64,000 nucleotides of DNA from Oscillospiraceae bacterium (lineage in GTDB: Bacteria > Bacillota > Clostridia > UMGS1840 > HGM11507). Shown here one piece after another: positions 26,041 to 35,437 of this stretch. The DNA is taken from assembly GCA_015068525.1 (NCBI GenBank), contig SVKJ01000009.1, positions 1-64,000 on the forward strand, read 5' to 3'. The notes beneath the pieces are model-generated. The model saw only the letters and a program-made list of their open reading frames with translations. It was not told the DNA's origin and ran no database searches. Numbering within the stretch: position 1 is the stretch's first letter; every line of letters starts with the position of its first letter. A program made the translations under genes and the position numbers.

Positions 26041-26069
26041 TTGACAAATTGAATAAAATGTAAGATAAT
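26041..26069 (+). promoter_or_regulatory. Promoter of hup
   Basis: TTGACA (26041-26046) and GATAAT (26064-26069) are 17 bases apart. The leader to the ATG at 26207 is about 130 bases long and AT-rich. Confidence 0.7.
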
Positions 26070-26206
26070 AACATTGTGTTATGTGGCATTTTTGCCCAAA
26101 ATAATAAAAGAAGCGATGCTTTTTTAAAGAATTTAACTAAGTGTACATAACTAAGAAACACTTAATTAAAAATATAAATTTATATTATGAAAGGGGTATA
26201 CTCATT

Positions 26207-26479
26207 ATGAACAAAACTGAATTAATCAACGCTATCGTTGAAGAAGCAAAAATCTCTAAGAAAGATGCTACAGCTGCATTAGACGCTACTATCGATGCAA
26301 TTACAAAAGCTCTTAAAAAAGGAGATAAAGTTCAGTTAGTTGGCTTTGGTTCTTACGAAGTTAGAAAAAGAGCAGCAAGAAAAGGTAGAAATCCTCAGAC
26401 TAAAAAGGAAATTACTATACCTGCTACCAAAGTTCCAGTATTCAAAGCTGGTAAAGCTTTAAAAGATGCTGTTAAATAA
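26207..26479 (+). CDS. hup: HU-family DNA-binding protein
   Basis: This 90-residue histone-like protein runs from [20 protein letters not shown] to a C-terminal [11 protein letters not shown]. The arm has [20 protein letters not shown], the canonical HU signature. The ATG at 26207 with AAGGGG upstream is used; a 22-codon upstream extension does not belong to the family. It bends and packs DNA as a dimer. It has its own promoter and terminator, as expected for a highly expressed gene. Confidence 0.95.
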   Translation: MNKTELINAIVEEAKISKKDATAALDATIDAITKALKKGDKVQLVGFGSYEVRKRAARKGRNPQTKKEITIPATKVPVFKAGKALKDAVK

Positions 26480-26507
26480 TTAGAATTTAATTATCTTAAA
26501 AGTATAA

Positions 26508-26540
26508 AAAAAATCCGGACAAGTTGTTCGGATTTTTTTT
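26508..26540 (+). terminator. Terminator of hup
   Basis: AAAATCCGGAC pairs with GTTCGGATTTT (one G-T pair) around AAGTT, followed by eight T. Confidence 0.85.
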
Positions 26541-26842
26541 GCATATTGGGTTCAAGTATTACTGCATTAGTGCAGTAATACTCGAACACAATATGGTTTT
26601 AAAATGGAAATTTCGCGTAATATGGCAGAAATCCCTGCGAACATACGAAAGTATAATTCTTGAAATTTCTTTATCTTACCCAAAATTTCTCATTTTAAAA
26701 CTCGCAGACCTTAAACCTTGGAAAATTTTCAAGATTTTTGATGCGGAGTCTGCAGTCAGGCTGTCGCCTTACAAAGACGACAAATTAAAAAGATTGGAAT
26801 TTAACAGGTTTAAGGCATATTGGGTTCAAGTATTACTGCACT
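26541..26842. mobile_element. Small repeat-bounded element of unknown type
   Basis: The segment is bounded by two direct copies of the 26-base sequence beginning GCATATTGGGTTCAAG (26541-26566 and 26817-26842). The left copy is also one arm of a 24-bp palindrome with two mismatches (26543-26594, loop TTAG). The interior of about 220 bases holds one 106-codon open frame that lacks a good ribosome-binding site and starts within the hup terminator, so I do not call it a gene. Together with 26843-26939 this is otherwise gene-free. It looks like a non-autonomous mobile element or repeat. Confidence 0.5.
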
Positions 26843-26939
26843 AACTCAGCATTTTATGAATTAAAAATGAATATTATTTAATATCTCTTGATTTTTCTTT
26901 ATAAAATTGTTATTATATATAAAGAGGTGACGCGAGATT

Positions 26940-27806
26940 ATGGATAAAATTAAAATCATAACGGATACTGCATCAGATATAGATATAATAACAGCGAATG
27001 AAAATGATATATGTATGTTGCCTTTTACTATTGTAGTTGACGGGAAACAATACAAAGAGCAGTATGATTTATCAAAAGAAGAATACTGGAGCATTTTATC
27101 TGAATGTGAAACTATTCCTTCCACTGCACAAGTTAGTCCTCAGGAATTCTTAGATTGTTATATAGAACAGTATAAATTAGGATATAATAAATTTATTGTT
27201 GTGCTTATAAACGGAACAGCAAGTGGTACTTTCAACAGCGCTAATCTGGCAAAGGATATGTTTTTGGAAAAATATCCTGATGAGGTTGAGTTTAAATTTA
27301 TTGATTCCAAACTATATACAGCACTTTATGGCAAACCGATTCTTGACGGAGCAAAACTTATAAAAGAAGGAAAGAGTTTTTCTGAGGTATGCTCATTTTT
27401 GGAAAATCGTATTTCAAAAATGAGAGCATACGCGTATATGACAACTTTGAAATTTGCCAAAATGAGTGGCAGAATATCGATTTTGTCTGCGATTGTCGGG
27501 GAAGCACTGGGCTTGAAACCTGTTATGAAAATTTATGACAGGAAGGTGGAAGTGTACTCTAAAACGAGAGGCGAAAAAGCCGCTTTATCCAAAGTGTTGG
27601 AAGCAGTAAAAGAAGATGCATTCGACATAGAAAATGAAGAAATAATTTTAGTACATGGAAGCAATTCGGAAGAAATATTATTAAAAATAGAAGAGGAAAT
27701 TAAAAAAGTTTTAAATCCTAAATCTATTATAAGATGGAAACTCGGTTGCTGTATTACTACCAATACAGGTCCTGAAACAATCGGTGTTTTATACTACGGA
27801 AAGTAA
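26940..27806 (+). CDS. DegV-family fatty-acid-binding protein
   Basis: The 288-residue DegV protein has the N-terminal ITDTASDI motif, the PSTAQVSPQEF loop, and INGTASGTFNSA. DegV (FakB) proteins bind a fatty acid and present it to a FakA kinase. The partner gene is not here. AGAGGTGA lies before the ATG, and the gene stands alone with a strong terminator behind it. Confidence 0.9.
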   Translation: MDKIKIITDTASDIDIITANENDICMLPFTIVVDGKQYKEQYDLSKEEYWSILSECETIPSTAQVSPQEFLDCYIEQYKLGYNKFIVVLINGTASGTFNSANLAKDMFLEKYPDEVEFKFIDSKLYTALYGKPILDGAKLIKEGKSFSEVCSFLENRISKMRAYAYMTTLKFAKMSGRISILSAIVGEALGLKPVMKIYDRKVEVYSKTRGEKAALSKVLEAVKEDAFDIENEEIILVHGSNSEEILLKIEEEIKKVLNPKSIIRWKLGCCITTNTGPETIGVLYYGK

Positions 27807-27811
27807 AATTT

Positions 27812-27849
27812 AAAATGCGGTGTCTGAAAAATCAGATACCGCATTTTTA
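27812..27849. terminator. Bidirectional terminator after degV
   Basis: AAAATGCGGTGTCTGA (27812-27827) pairs with TCAGATACCGCATTTT (27832-27847), with one G-T pair. It lies between convergent genes. Confidence 0.85.
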
Positions 27850-27852
27850 AAA

Positions 27853-28293
27853 TTAATCAAAATGTTTACATAAAATTCTTACTGCTGATTTTACCATTTC
27901 TACGCATGGTCTTTTCTTGTAATACTCATCAGTTCTTTTTTCGGGAATCGGTTCTTCTCTTTTTACCGAAAGTCCAAGTAATTCCCTGCAAACAATTGAA
28001 GAATTTTCCTCTTCAAATTCTTTTACAATATTTTGAATAAAAGAATAAAGTTCCTTTTTTGCCTGGTCGTCCTTCGGATTATTATAACCCTTTAATATAC
28101 TTGATACTAGCACCATTCCGCTTACTGCACCGCATACTTCTCTTAGCCTTCCCATTCCTCCGCCAAATCCTGATGACATAAGGGTAAGAGTATCAAAATC
28201 AAAGGGCAGTAAATCAGAAAAAGCGCCAACAACTGCCTGAGAACAATTATATCCTTCTTTAAACAATTTTTCGCTTTTTTCTACTCTTTGCAT
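27853..28293 (-). CDS. C_GCAxxG_C_C family protein
   Basis: This 146-residue protein has the namesake pattern: YNCSQAVV near 16-22, GFGGGMGRLREVCGAVSGMV near 63-82, and later Cys in VCRELLG and RPCVEMV. The family is thought to be redox-active or metal-binding, with no settled function. It overlaps the 3' end of the Mrp gene by 13 bases, so the two are coupled. This hints at a role near iron-sulfur metabolism. Confidence 0.85.
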   Translation of the reverse strand: MQRVEKSEKLFKEGYNCSQAVVGAFSDLLPFDFDTLTLMSSGFGGGMGRLREVCGAVSGMVLVSSILKGYNNPKDDQAKKELYSFIQNIVKEFEEENSSIVCRELLGLSVKREEPIPEKRTDEYYKKRPCVEMVKSAVRILCKHFD

Positions 28294-29114
28294 AATAGTT
28301 TCTCCACTGTATTCGCACAGTTGTCAAGATGTTTTTTGCTATAGAGTTCAATAAGACCGCTGTCAACATTTTCAGCAAGAATTGGGTCAATAGGCATTTT
28401 TGCAAGAACAGGAACACCGAATTCTTCAGCAATTTTGTCAATATTGCTTTCTCCGAAAACTTTAATTTGTTTTTTGCAGTCAGGACATTCAAGATAACTG
28501 TAATTTTCAACTATACCGATAACAGGAATATTCATAAGTTTAGCCATATTAAGCGCTTTTTTTACAATCATTGAAACCAGGTCCTGAGGAGAGGTAACAA
28601 TAATTATTCCGTCAACAGGAATAGTCTGGAAAACGGTAAGAGGAACATCGCCTGTTCCAGGAGGCATATCGATAAACATAAAGTCAACATCTGACCAGAT
28701 AACGTCTGTCCAGAATTGTTTAACGGTACCTGCTATAACAGGACCTCTCCATACTACAGGGTCCGTTTCATTTTCGAGTAGCAGATTGAGAGACATTATA
28801 TCAATCCCTGTTTTAGATTTAACAGGATAAAGTCCAAACTGATTTCCCATAGCCTTTTCTTTTAAACCAAACGCTTTGGGAATCGAAGGGCCGGTAATAT
28901 CTGCGTCTAAAATGGCACTGTTATATCCTTTTCTGTTCATTAGTATAGCCATTAAAGAGGTAACCATGGATTTACCTACTCCGCCTTTACCGCTTACGAT
29001 ACCGATTACTTTCTTTATGTCAGAAAGTTCGTGGGGTTTTTCAATCAGACTTTCAGGTTTAGCCTGAGAGCATTTTTCTGAACAACTGCTGCAATCATGT
29101 GTACATTCGCTCAT
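28281..29114 (-). CDS. Mrp/NBP35-family iron-sulfur carrier ATPase
   Basis: The 277-residue P-loop protein has the deviant Walker A GKGGVGKS (42-49), switch DADITGPSIP, FIDMPPGTGD, and the CPxC-type pair LECPDC near 215-220. Extra Cys residues (CTHDCSSCSEKC, 4-15) precede the ATPase domain. Mrp proteins hold and transfer Fe-S clusters to apo-proteins. It has its own promoter and is followed by the C_GCAxxG protein. Confidence 0.9.
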   Translation of the reverse strand: MSECTHDCSSCSEKCSQAKPESLIEKPHELSDIKKVIGIVSGKGGVGKSMVTSLMAILMNRKGYNSAILDADITGPSIPKAFGLKEKAMGNQFGLYPVKSKTGIDIMSLNLLLENETDPVVWRGPVIAGTVKQFWTDVIWSDVDFMFIDMPPGTGDVPLTVFQTIPVDGIIIVTSPQDLVSMIVKKALNMAKLMNIPVIGIVENYSYLECPDCKKQIKVFGESNIDKIAEEFGVPVLAKMPIDPILAENVDSGLIELYSKKHLDNCANTVEKLLCKE

Positions 29115-29147
29115 TTTTCATTTCTCCTTATATATGTAATTTATTCT

Positions 29148-29176
29148 ATTATAGTACATTTTATAAATTAAATCAA
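29148..29176 (-). promoter_or_regulatory. Promoter of the mrp unit
   Basis: Minus-strand TTGATT (29171-29176) and TATAAT (29148-29153) are 17 bases apart. Confidence 0.65.
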
Positions 29177-29216
29177 CTTTTTTAGAAGATTATTAAGAAA
29201 TTTGTAAAGATAATAC

Positions 29217-29245
29217 TTGAAAAATACAATTGATTTTGGTATAAT
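29217..29245 (+). promoter_or_regulatory. Promoter of rsmE
   Basis: TTGAAA (29217-29222) and TATAAT (29240-29245) are 17 bases apart, about 50 bases before the ATG. Confidence 0.7.
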
Positions 29246-29297
29246 AATCGTATGTTTATGCTTATAAACATTTTAATGTGAAAGGAAATCCTTTGTT

Positions 29298-30029
29298 ATG
29301 CCCAGATTTTTTGCAAATGCTTTTGATATAAAGGAAGAAGGAATAGTTTTAACGGGCGAAAATATGCATCACCTTATAAAAGTGCTAAGGCATAAAAAAG
29401 GTGATGAGATTATCGTGTGTGACGGAGCAGGTTTTGATTACCTGTGCGTTATTTCAGATGTCAAAGAAGATAAAGTAAATCTTAAAATTCTTGATAAATA
29501 CGGAAGTTTAGGTGATCCTGAAATTAAAATTTCTTTGTTTCAGGGTGTTCCTAAAGGGGACAAGTTCTCTCTTATTGTAGAAAAGTGTGTTGAAGCGGGA
29601 GTTTATGATATAACCCCTGTTAATATGGCAAGATGTATATCCCATCTTTCGCCAAAAGATTTTTCAAAGAAAAAAGAGAGGTTTGAAAAAATTTCTTTGT
29701 CTGCTTCTAAACAATCAGGCAGAGGAACTGTGCCGAATATAAACGAACTTATAGAGTTTGATGAATTTATAGATAGAAAAGATAAATTTGACCTTGTTGT
29801 TTTCCCTTATGAAGAAGCAAAGGATAAAACATTAAAATCTGTTATAAAAGACTTTAAAGGCAAAAAAATAGCAATGATAATAGGTCCTGAGGGCGGTTTT
29901 TCAAAAGAAGAAGTTCAGAAACTTGTTTTAAACGGGATAACACCTGTTACACTTGGCAGAAGAATTTTAAGAACCGAAACTGCCGGTATGGCGGCGATAT
30001 TTAATATATTATATGAATTGGAACTATAG
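29298..30029 (+). CDS. rsmE: 16S rRNA (uracil(1498)-N(3))-methyltransferase RsmE
   Basis: This 243-residue SPOUT methyltransferase starts MPRFFANAFDIKEEGIVLTG and has HHLIKVLRHKKGD (PUA-like domain). Its knot motifs are MIIGPEGGFSKEEV and LGRRILRTETAGMAAI. It methylates U1498 of 16S rRNA. In many Firmicutes it follows prmA; here prmA is 18 kb away behind dnaJ. A membrane protein and glyS follow closely on the same strand. Confidence 0.95.
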   Translation: MPRFFANAFDIKEEGIVLTGENMHHLIKVLRHKKGDEIIVCDGAGFDYLCVISDVKEDKVNLKILDKYGSLGDPEIKISLFQGVPKGDKFSLIVEKCVEAGVYDITPVNMARCISHLSPKDFSKKKERFEKISLSASKQSGRGTVPNINELIEFDEFIDRKDKFDLVVFPYEEAKDKTLKSVIKDFKGKKIAMIIGPEGGFSKEEVQKLVLNGITPVTLGRRILRTETAGMAAIFNILYELEL

Positions 30030-30043
30030 AAAGGAATTTGACA

Positions 30044-30562
30044 ATGGGAAAGAATACAAAAAAAGATATTCAGAAAAAAGCAGAAATTAAAAATCAGTTA
30101 GAGCATATTTCTAATAAAACACTTGTGATATTTACCGTTTCTTTAATATCGGGAATAGTGCTTTTGTTTTTATACACTGCTTTTAAAGGAGTTGGCTCCT
30201 ATATTCCTAAACTTCAGGGATTTGTTACATTCGTTTCAGTATTTGCTTTAATAAGTTTTATAGCAATGCTTATAGTTTCTTTGGTGTTAAAGAAGAATGA
30301 AGTATCAAGAGGGCTTAAGAACTGGTCATTTGTTTCTCTTGCAATAAGCGTATGTTCTTTCTTTATCTATCCTGTTGATATAGTAACCGGTTTATTTTCT
30401 ATGATAGGGCTTTCAAATAAAGGCGGAGTAATTGCAATGAAACTTTCTAAAATTATGGGTTCAACTGCAATTTTAGCAATCATCATCGGTCTTATCATAT
30501 ATGTGACTATCGTATTTATTTACTATAATATAAAATCAAATAAAATTAAAAAAAATAAGTAA
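30044..30562 (+). CDS. Four-helix membrane protein, unknown
   Basis: I do not recognise this 172-residue protein. It has a charged N-terminus ([17 protein letters not shown]), four hydrophobic helices (about 30-50, 64-86, 98-120 and 140-165) and a Lys-rich C-terminus. ATG 30044 with AAGGAA upstream is preferred to the TTG at 30038. It sits 14 bases after rsmE and 20 before glyS. Confidence 0.65.
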   Translation: MGKNTKKDIQKKAEIKNQLEHISNKTLVIFTVSLISGIVLLFLYTAFKGVGSYIPKLQGFVTFVSVFALISFIAMLIVSLVLKKNEVSRGLKNWSFVSLAISVCSFFIYPVDIVTGLFSMIGLSNKGGVIAMKLSKIMGSTAILAIIIGLIIYVTIVFIYYNIKSNKIKKNK

Positions 30563-30582
30563 TTTGGAAAGGGTTTTTTAAG

Positions 30583-31965
30583 ATGAATAATTCAGAAAAA
30601 ACAATGGAAAAAATAGTAGCGTTATGTAAAGGCAGAGGCTTTGTTTATTCCGGTTCTGAAATATATGGAGGACTTGCAAATACTTGGGATTACGGTCCTT
30701 TGGGAGTAGAATTTAAAAATAATGTAAAAAAAGCATGGTGGAAAAAGTTTATTCAGGAAAGTCCTTATAATGTAGGTCTTGATGCTGCTATATTAATGAA
30801 TCCGAAAACATGGGTTGCATCAGGTCACGTAGGCGGTTTTTCCGATCCTTTGATGGATTGTAAAGACTGTAAAACAAGGCACAGAGCCGACCACTTAATT
30901 GAAGAAGCAGAAGGCGTAAGCCCTAACGGATGGTCTAATGAACAAATGCTTGAATTCATTAAGGAAAAAGGCATTAAATGCCCTGACTGTGGCTCAACCA
31001 ATTTTACAGATATAAGAAAATTCAATCTTATGTTTAAAACTTTTCAGGGTGTTACAGAAGACAGTAAGGCAGAATTGTATTTAAGACCTGAAACTGCTCA
31101 GGGTATATTTGTAAACTTTAAAAATGTTCAAAGAACTGCAAGAAAGAAATTGCCTTTCGGTATAGGTCAGATAGGCAAGTCTTTCAGAAACGAAATCACA
31201 CCCGGTAACTTTACATTCAGAACAAGAGAGTTCGAACAAATGGAACTTGAATTCTTCTGCAAACCGGGCGAAGATTTAGAGTGGTTTGATTACTGGCAGG
31301 AATATTGTAAAAATTTCCTTTTAAGTTTGAATATAAAAGAAGAAAACATTAAATTAAGACAACACGAAAAAGAAGAACTTTCTCACTATTCAAATGCTAC
31401 AACTGATATAGAATATTTGTTCCCATTTGGCTGGGGAGAACTTTGGGGAGTTGCTGACAGAACTGACTTTGACTTAAAACAGCATATTGAACATTCAGGG
31501 GAAAACTTAGAATATACTGACCCTGAAACAGGCGAAAAATATATTCCGTACTGTATTGAACCATCTTTAGGGGCAGACAGGGTTGCTTTGGCACTTTTGG
31601 TTGAAGCCTATGATGAAGAAGTTGTAGATGAAGAGAAGAATGATGTAAGATGTGTTTTAAGACTTCATCCTTATCTTTCACCTGTTAAGTGTGCAATTCT
31701 TCCTTTATCCAAGAAACTTTCTGACGGTGCTTTAGAAGTATATAATAAACTTTCCAAAAAGTTTAACTGCGAATATGACGAATCAGGAAGTATCGGAAAA
31801 CGTTACAGACGTCAGGACGAAATCGGTACACCTTTATGTATTACTTTTGACTTTGATTCTCTTAATGATAATGCTGTTACAGTAAGAGACAGGGATACAA
31901 TGCAACAGGAAAGAATTAAAATAGAAGATTTGGAAAAGTATATTGAAAAGAAATTAGAATTTTAG
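30583..31965 (+). CDS. glyS: Glycyl-tRNA synthetase (single-chain, alpha2 type)
   Basis: This is a class II synthetase of 460 residues. Motif 2 appears as [20 protein letters not shown] and motif 3 as [15 protein letters not shown]. The C-terminal anticodon-binding domain begins near [18 protein letters not shown] Cys cluster CKDCKT and CPDCGS near 95 and 130 probably binds zinc. The length fits the dimeric eukaryote-like type found in many Firmicutes. No T-box leader is seen upstream. Confidence 0.95.
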   Translation: MNNSEKTMEKIVALCKGRGFVYSGSEIYGGLANTWDYGPLGVEFKNNVKKAWWKKFIQESPYNVGLDAAILMNPKTWVASGHVGGFSDPLMDCKDCKTRHRADHLIEEAEGVSPNGWSNEQMLEFIKEKGIKCPDCGSTNFTDIRKFNLMFKTFQGVTEDSKAELYLRPETAQGIFVNFKNVQRTARKKLPFGIGQIGKSFRNEITPGNFTFRTREFEQMELEFFCKPGEDLEWFDYWQEYCKNFLLSLNIKEENIKLRQHEKEELSHYSNATTDIEYLFPFGWGELWGVADRTDFDLKQHIEHSGENLEYTDPETGEKYIPYCIEPSLGADRVALALLVEAYDEEVVDEEKNDVRCVLRLHPYLSPVKCAILPLSKKLSDGALEVYNKLSKKFNCEYDESGSIGKRYRRQDEIGTPLCITFDFDSLNDNAVTVRDRDTMQQERIKIEDLEKYIEKKLEF

Positions 31966-31968
31966 CAT

Positions 31969-32013
31969 AAAAGAGTGTTTAAAAAGCTGTTGCTTTTCAA
32001 ACACTCTTTTTAA
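31969..32013 (+). terminator. Terminator of glyS
   Basis: AAAAGAGTGTTT (31969-31980) pairs with AAACACTCTTTT, with an inner AAAAAGC/GCTTTT stem, followed by T residues. Confidence 0.8.
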
Positions 32014-32053
32014 AATAACATATAATACATTCATATACGGGGAGGTATAAGAA

Positions 32054-34321
32054 ATGATAGATTTAATAAAAGACGGAGTGTATCTTATAGACGGAAAAGA
32101 TATACTAAAAAGCGAAGAATTTTCTCAAAAATTAAATTTAAAACCTGATAAAGACCTTTATAAAAAAGGTACTATGGCTTATAAAATATTAGATAAGCAT
32201 AACACATCAGGGGATATGGAAAACCTTAAAATAAAGTTTGATAAAATGGCATCTCATGATATTACCTATGTTGGTATTATCCAGACTGCCAAAGCGTCAG
32301 GTCTTTTAGAGTTTCCCATACCTTATGTTTTAACGAACTGCCACAACTCACTTTGTGCAGTAGGTGGCACTATAAATGAAGATGACCACTTGTTTGGTTT
32401 ATCTGCCGCAAAGAAATACGGCGGAATATATGTTCCTTCTCATCAGGCAGTTATCCATCAGTATATGAGAGAAATGATGGCTGAGTGCGGAGCGATGATT
32501 TTAGGCTCGGATAGTCATACAAGGTACGGAGCATTAGGTACAATGGCAATAGGCGAAGGCGGTCCTGAACTTGTTAAACAACTTCTTAACAGAACTTATG
32601 ATATTTCCTATCCTGGAGTAATTATGGTTTACTTAAAAGGTAATGTTGAAAAAGGCGTAGGCCCTCAGGATGTTGCTCTTAGTATCATAAAAGAAGTTTT
32701 TGACAATGGTTTTGTTAAAAATAAAATAATGGAATTTGTTGGTCCAGGTATCGAAAATCTTAGTGTAGAATTCAGAAACGGAATAGATGTTATGACAACG
32801 GAAACAACCTGTCTTTCATCTATATGGAAAACCGACCTTAAGGTTAAGGATTATTACGATTGTCACGGAAGAATTGGCGAATTTAAGGAACTTAATCCTG
32901 AAAATATTGCTTACTATGACGGTGCTGTTGTAGTTGATTTATCAAAAATCAAACCATCAATTGCAATGCCTTTTCATCCAAGCAATGTTTATACCATTGA
33001 AGAACTTAACAAAAACCTTTCAGATATAATAAGAGATGTAGAAATTAAAGGTGCAAAACAACTTGATAACCCTGATATTAATTTCTCTTTAAAAGAAAAA
33101 ATTGTAAACGGAAAATTAAAAGTTGACCAGGGTGTTATTGCAGGATGTGCAGGTGGTACTTTTGATAACTTAACAGATGCTGCAGATATCTTAGATATGG
33201 GTAACATTGGTAATGATGAATTTATGTTAAGTGCTTATCCGTCAAGTCAGCCTGTTTATTTAGAACTTATTAAAAACGGCTCTGCTACTAAACTTCTTCG
33301 TGCAGGTGTTTCAATAAGAACTGCATTTTGCGGACCATGTTTCGGTGCGGGTGATGTTCCTGCCAATAATGCTCTTAGTATCAGGCATTCTACAAGAAAC
33401 TTCCCTAACCGTGAAGGCTCAAAACCATCAGGAGGTCAGATTTCTTCAGTTGCTCTTATGGATGCAAGATCAATTGCTGCAACTGCTATAAACGGAGGTT
33501 TCTTAACCCCTGCAACTGATATAGATGTTAACTTTACAAAACCAAAATATTATTTTGATAAATCGGTTTATGAAAGCAGAGTTTATTTCGGAAACGGAAA
33601 AGCAGATAAAACCTGCGAACTAAAATACGGACCGAATATTGCTGACTGGCCAAAAATGTCAAATCTGACAAATGACCTGATTTTAAAAGTTGTATCAGTA
33701 ATTACCGATCCTGTCACAACAACTGATGAACTCATTCCGTCAGGCGAAACATCTTCTTACAGGTCTAATCCTTTAAAACTTGCTGAATTTGCCCTGTCAA
33801 GAAAAGATCCACAGTATGTTGGATGCGCAAAAGAAGTTGGCAAATTGGAAAAATTAAGATTAGAAGGAAAAAATCCTTCCGATTTTGATGACGAAATAAA
33901 AAATGTTTATGAAAAAATCAAAACTATAAAAGATATTGACATTTTAAACACTGGTATAGGAAGCGTTGTTTATGCAAATAAACCGGGTGATGGTTCAGCA
34001 AGAGAACAGGCAGCATCTTGCCAGAAAGTTCTTGGCGGTTGGGCAAATATTGCTTTAGAGTATGCAACAAAAAGATACAGAAGCAATCTTATAAACTGGG
34101 GTATGCTTCCATTTATATCAAAACAATTAAATGTTAAAAAAGGCGACTATATATTTGTTCCTGATATCGCAAAAGCAGTTAAAGAAAAGCAGGATGAAAT
34201 CAAAGTTTATATAATAAACGATAGCGAAATCAAGGAAGATACGTTTATTTTAAAAGATTTAACCGATGATGAAAGAGATATTATTTTATCAGGATGTTTA
34301 ATTAACTATTATAGAGGCTAA
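32054..34321 (+). CDS. Aconitase-family hydratase (YbhJ-like)
   Basis: The 755-residue protein belongs to the aconitase superfamily. It has [12 protein letters not shown] (about 95) and [20 protein letters not shown], and the [4Fe-4S] cysteines are likely in [11 protein letters not shown] and [11 protein letters not shown]. The closing swivel-like domain begins around 600. It most resembles the YbhJ branch, a hydratase with unknown substrate, rather than AcnA. It is a single-gene unit with a strong GGGGAGG site and a following terminator. Confidence 0.85.
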   Translation: MIDLIKDGVYLIDGKDILKSEEFSQKLNLKPDKDLYKKGTMAYKILDKHNTSGDMENLKIKFDKMASHDITYVGIIQTAKASGLLEFPIPYVLTNCHNSLCAVGGTINEDDHLFGLSAAKKYGGIYVPSHQAVIHQYMREMMAECGAMILGSDSHTRYGALGTMAIGEGGPELVKQLLNRTYDISYPGVIMVYLKGNVEKGVGPQDVALSIIKEVFDNGFVKNKIMEFVGPGIENLSVEFRNGIDVMTTETTCLSSIWKTDLKVKDYYDCHGRIGEFKELNPENIAYYDGAVVVDLSKIKPSIAMPFHPSNVYTIEELNKNLSDIIRDVEIKGAKQLDNPDINFSLKEKIVNGKLKVDQGVIAGCAGGTFDNLTDAADILDMGNIGNDEFMLSAYPSSQPVYLELIKNGSATKLLRAGVSIRTAFCGPCFGAGDVPANNALSIRHSTRNFPNREGSKPSGGQISSVALMDARSIAATAINGGFLTPATDIDVNFTKPKYYFDKSVYESRVYFGNGKADKTCELKYGPNIADWPKMSNLTNDLILKVVSVITDPVTTTDELIPSGETSSYRSNPLKLAEFALSRKDPQYVGCAKEVGKLEKLRLEGKNPSDFDDEIKNVYEKIKTIKDIDILNTGIGSVVYANKPGDGSAREQAASCQKVLGGWANIALEYATKRYRSNLINWGMLPFISKQLNVKKGDYIFVPDIAKAVKEKQDEIKVYIINDSEIKEDTFILKDLTDDERDIILSGCLINYYRG

Positions 34322-34325
34322 AGAT

Positions 34326-34353
34326 AAAAGGAGATGCGACAGCATCTCCTTTT
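34326..34353 (+). terminator. Terminator of the hydratase gene
   Basis: AAAAGGAGATGC (34326-34337) pairs with GCATCTCCTTTT (34342-34353) around GACA. Confidence 0.85.
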
Positions 34354-34440
34354 ATAATTAATTTTTACTTTTTTTGTAAATAAAAAAATGTGTTAAAAAA
34401 ATTTAACTTCGTCAATACTACTATCGAGGGAGTGATTTTT

Positions 34441-35379
34441 ATGAAAAAAATATTATCTTTAACTTTAATTATAGTTCTTGCTGTGTCTTTAGTTGCCTGT
34501 ACACAGGTTAAAGAAGAAGCAGAAGATTTAATGCCGGATGTTATGGATGATGGAACAAACAGTAACACAGATACTAACAACAATAATAATGACACCGGTA
34601 TTATGACTGATACTCCGACAGGAAGTATAACAATGGGTGAGTTTTTAGTTGAAGATTATATGCCATGTGTATCCGAATATTCAAAATATTCGGATACTTG
34701 TTATGGCTTTGGGTTTAAAAAAACTGATAAAGGTAAAACTCCGTCAATAGGCTCATATCAAAAATTACTCGAAGGTACAAATTCGGTTTATATAGGTAAT
34801 ACAGATCTTAAAAATATATATCTTACTTTTGATGAAGGCTATGAAAATGGTTATACTGCAGGAATTTTAGATGTATTAAAAGAAAAAAATGTGCCTGCTG
34901 CATTTTTTTGCACGGGCGATTACTTAAAAAGAAACACCGAACTTGTAAAAAGAATGATAGATGAAGGGCATATTGTAGGCAATCACACATGGAATCATAA
35001 GTCTATGCCATCAGTTTTGTCAGATGCCGAATTTAGTGAAGAACTTAGGAAAATAGACGAATTTATGCTTTCAAATTTTAAGATACAAACAAAGTATTTC
35101 AGATATCCAAACGGAGAATTTTCTGAGAAATCATTAAACAGAGTTAAGGATATGGGTTATAAAACAGTTTTCTGGAGCCTTGCCTTTAAAGATTGGGAAA
35201 AAGATGTTATAAAAGGTGCAACTTATTCGAAAGAAGAGGTTTGCAACCATATTCATAACGGAGCCATTATTCTTCTCCATGCAGTTTCCAAAGATAATTT
35301 AGAGGCATTACCATCTATTATTGATACTTTAAATGAAGAAGGTTATGTTTTCTCAAACCTCGATAATTTAAAATTCTAA
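34441..35379 (+). CDS. Lipoprotein polysaccharide deacetylase (PdaA-like)
   Basis: The 312-residue product starts at ATG 34441 (GAGGGAG upstream) with a lipoprotein signal peptide and lipobox LVAC. An Asn/Thr/Asp-rich linker (about 35-65) is followed by a NodB deacetylase domain. That domain has YLTFDEGYE (motif 1, Glu in place of the usual second Asp), HTWNHKSMP (motif 2), FRYPNGEFS (motif 3) and LLHAVS (motif 5). This resembles PdaA, which makes muramic delta-lactam in spore cortex. The TFDEGY form of motif 1 is common in PdaA proteins. Confidence 0.85.
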   Translation: MKKILSLTLIIVLAVSLVACTQVKEEAEDLMPDVMDDGTNSNTDTNNNNNDTGIMTDTPTGSITMGEFLVEDYMPCVSEYSKYSDTCYGFGFKKTDKGKTPSIGSYQKLLEGTNSVYIGNTDLKNIYLTFDEGYENGYTAGILDVLKEKNVPAAFFCTGDYLKRNTELVKRMIDEGHIVGNHTWNHKSMPSVLSDAEFSEELRKIDEFMLSNFKIQTKYFRYPNGEFSEKSLNRVKDMGYKTVFWSLAFKDWEKDVIKGATYSKEEVCNHIHNGAIILLHAVSKDNLEALPSIIDTLNEEGYVFSNLDNLKF

Positions 35380-35414
35380 TCACCATAAAAGGGACTGTCC
35401 CTTTTATGGTGATT
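35378..35414. terminator. Bidirectional terminator with GGGACTGTCCC core
   Basis: A perfect 17-bp stem: AATCACCATAAAAGGGA (35378-35394) with TCCCTTTTATGGTGATT (35398-35414), loop CTG. It lies between convergent genes. Confidence 0.85.
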
Positions 35415-35437
35415 GTTGTTTGTTGGTAAAATTAATT

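Noticed and set aside
26524..26844. 106-codon open frame after hup
   Set aside because: It starts in the hup terminator, has no ribosome-binding site, ends within a repeat, and shows no recognisable family. It is treated as part of a repeat element.
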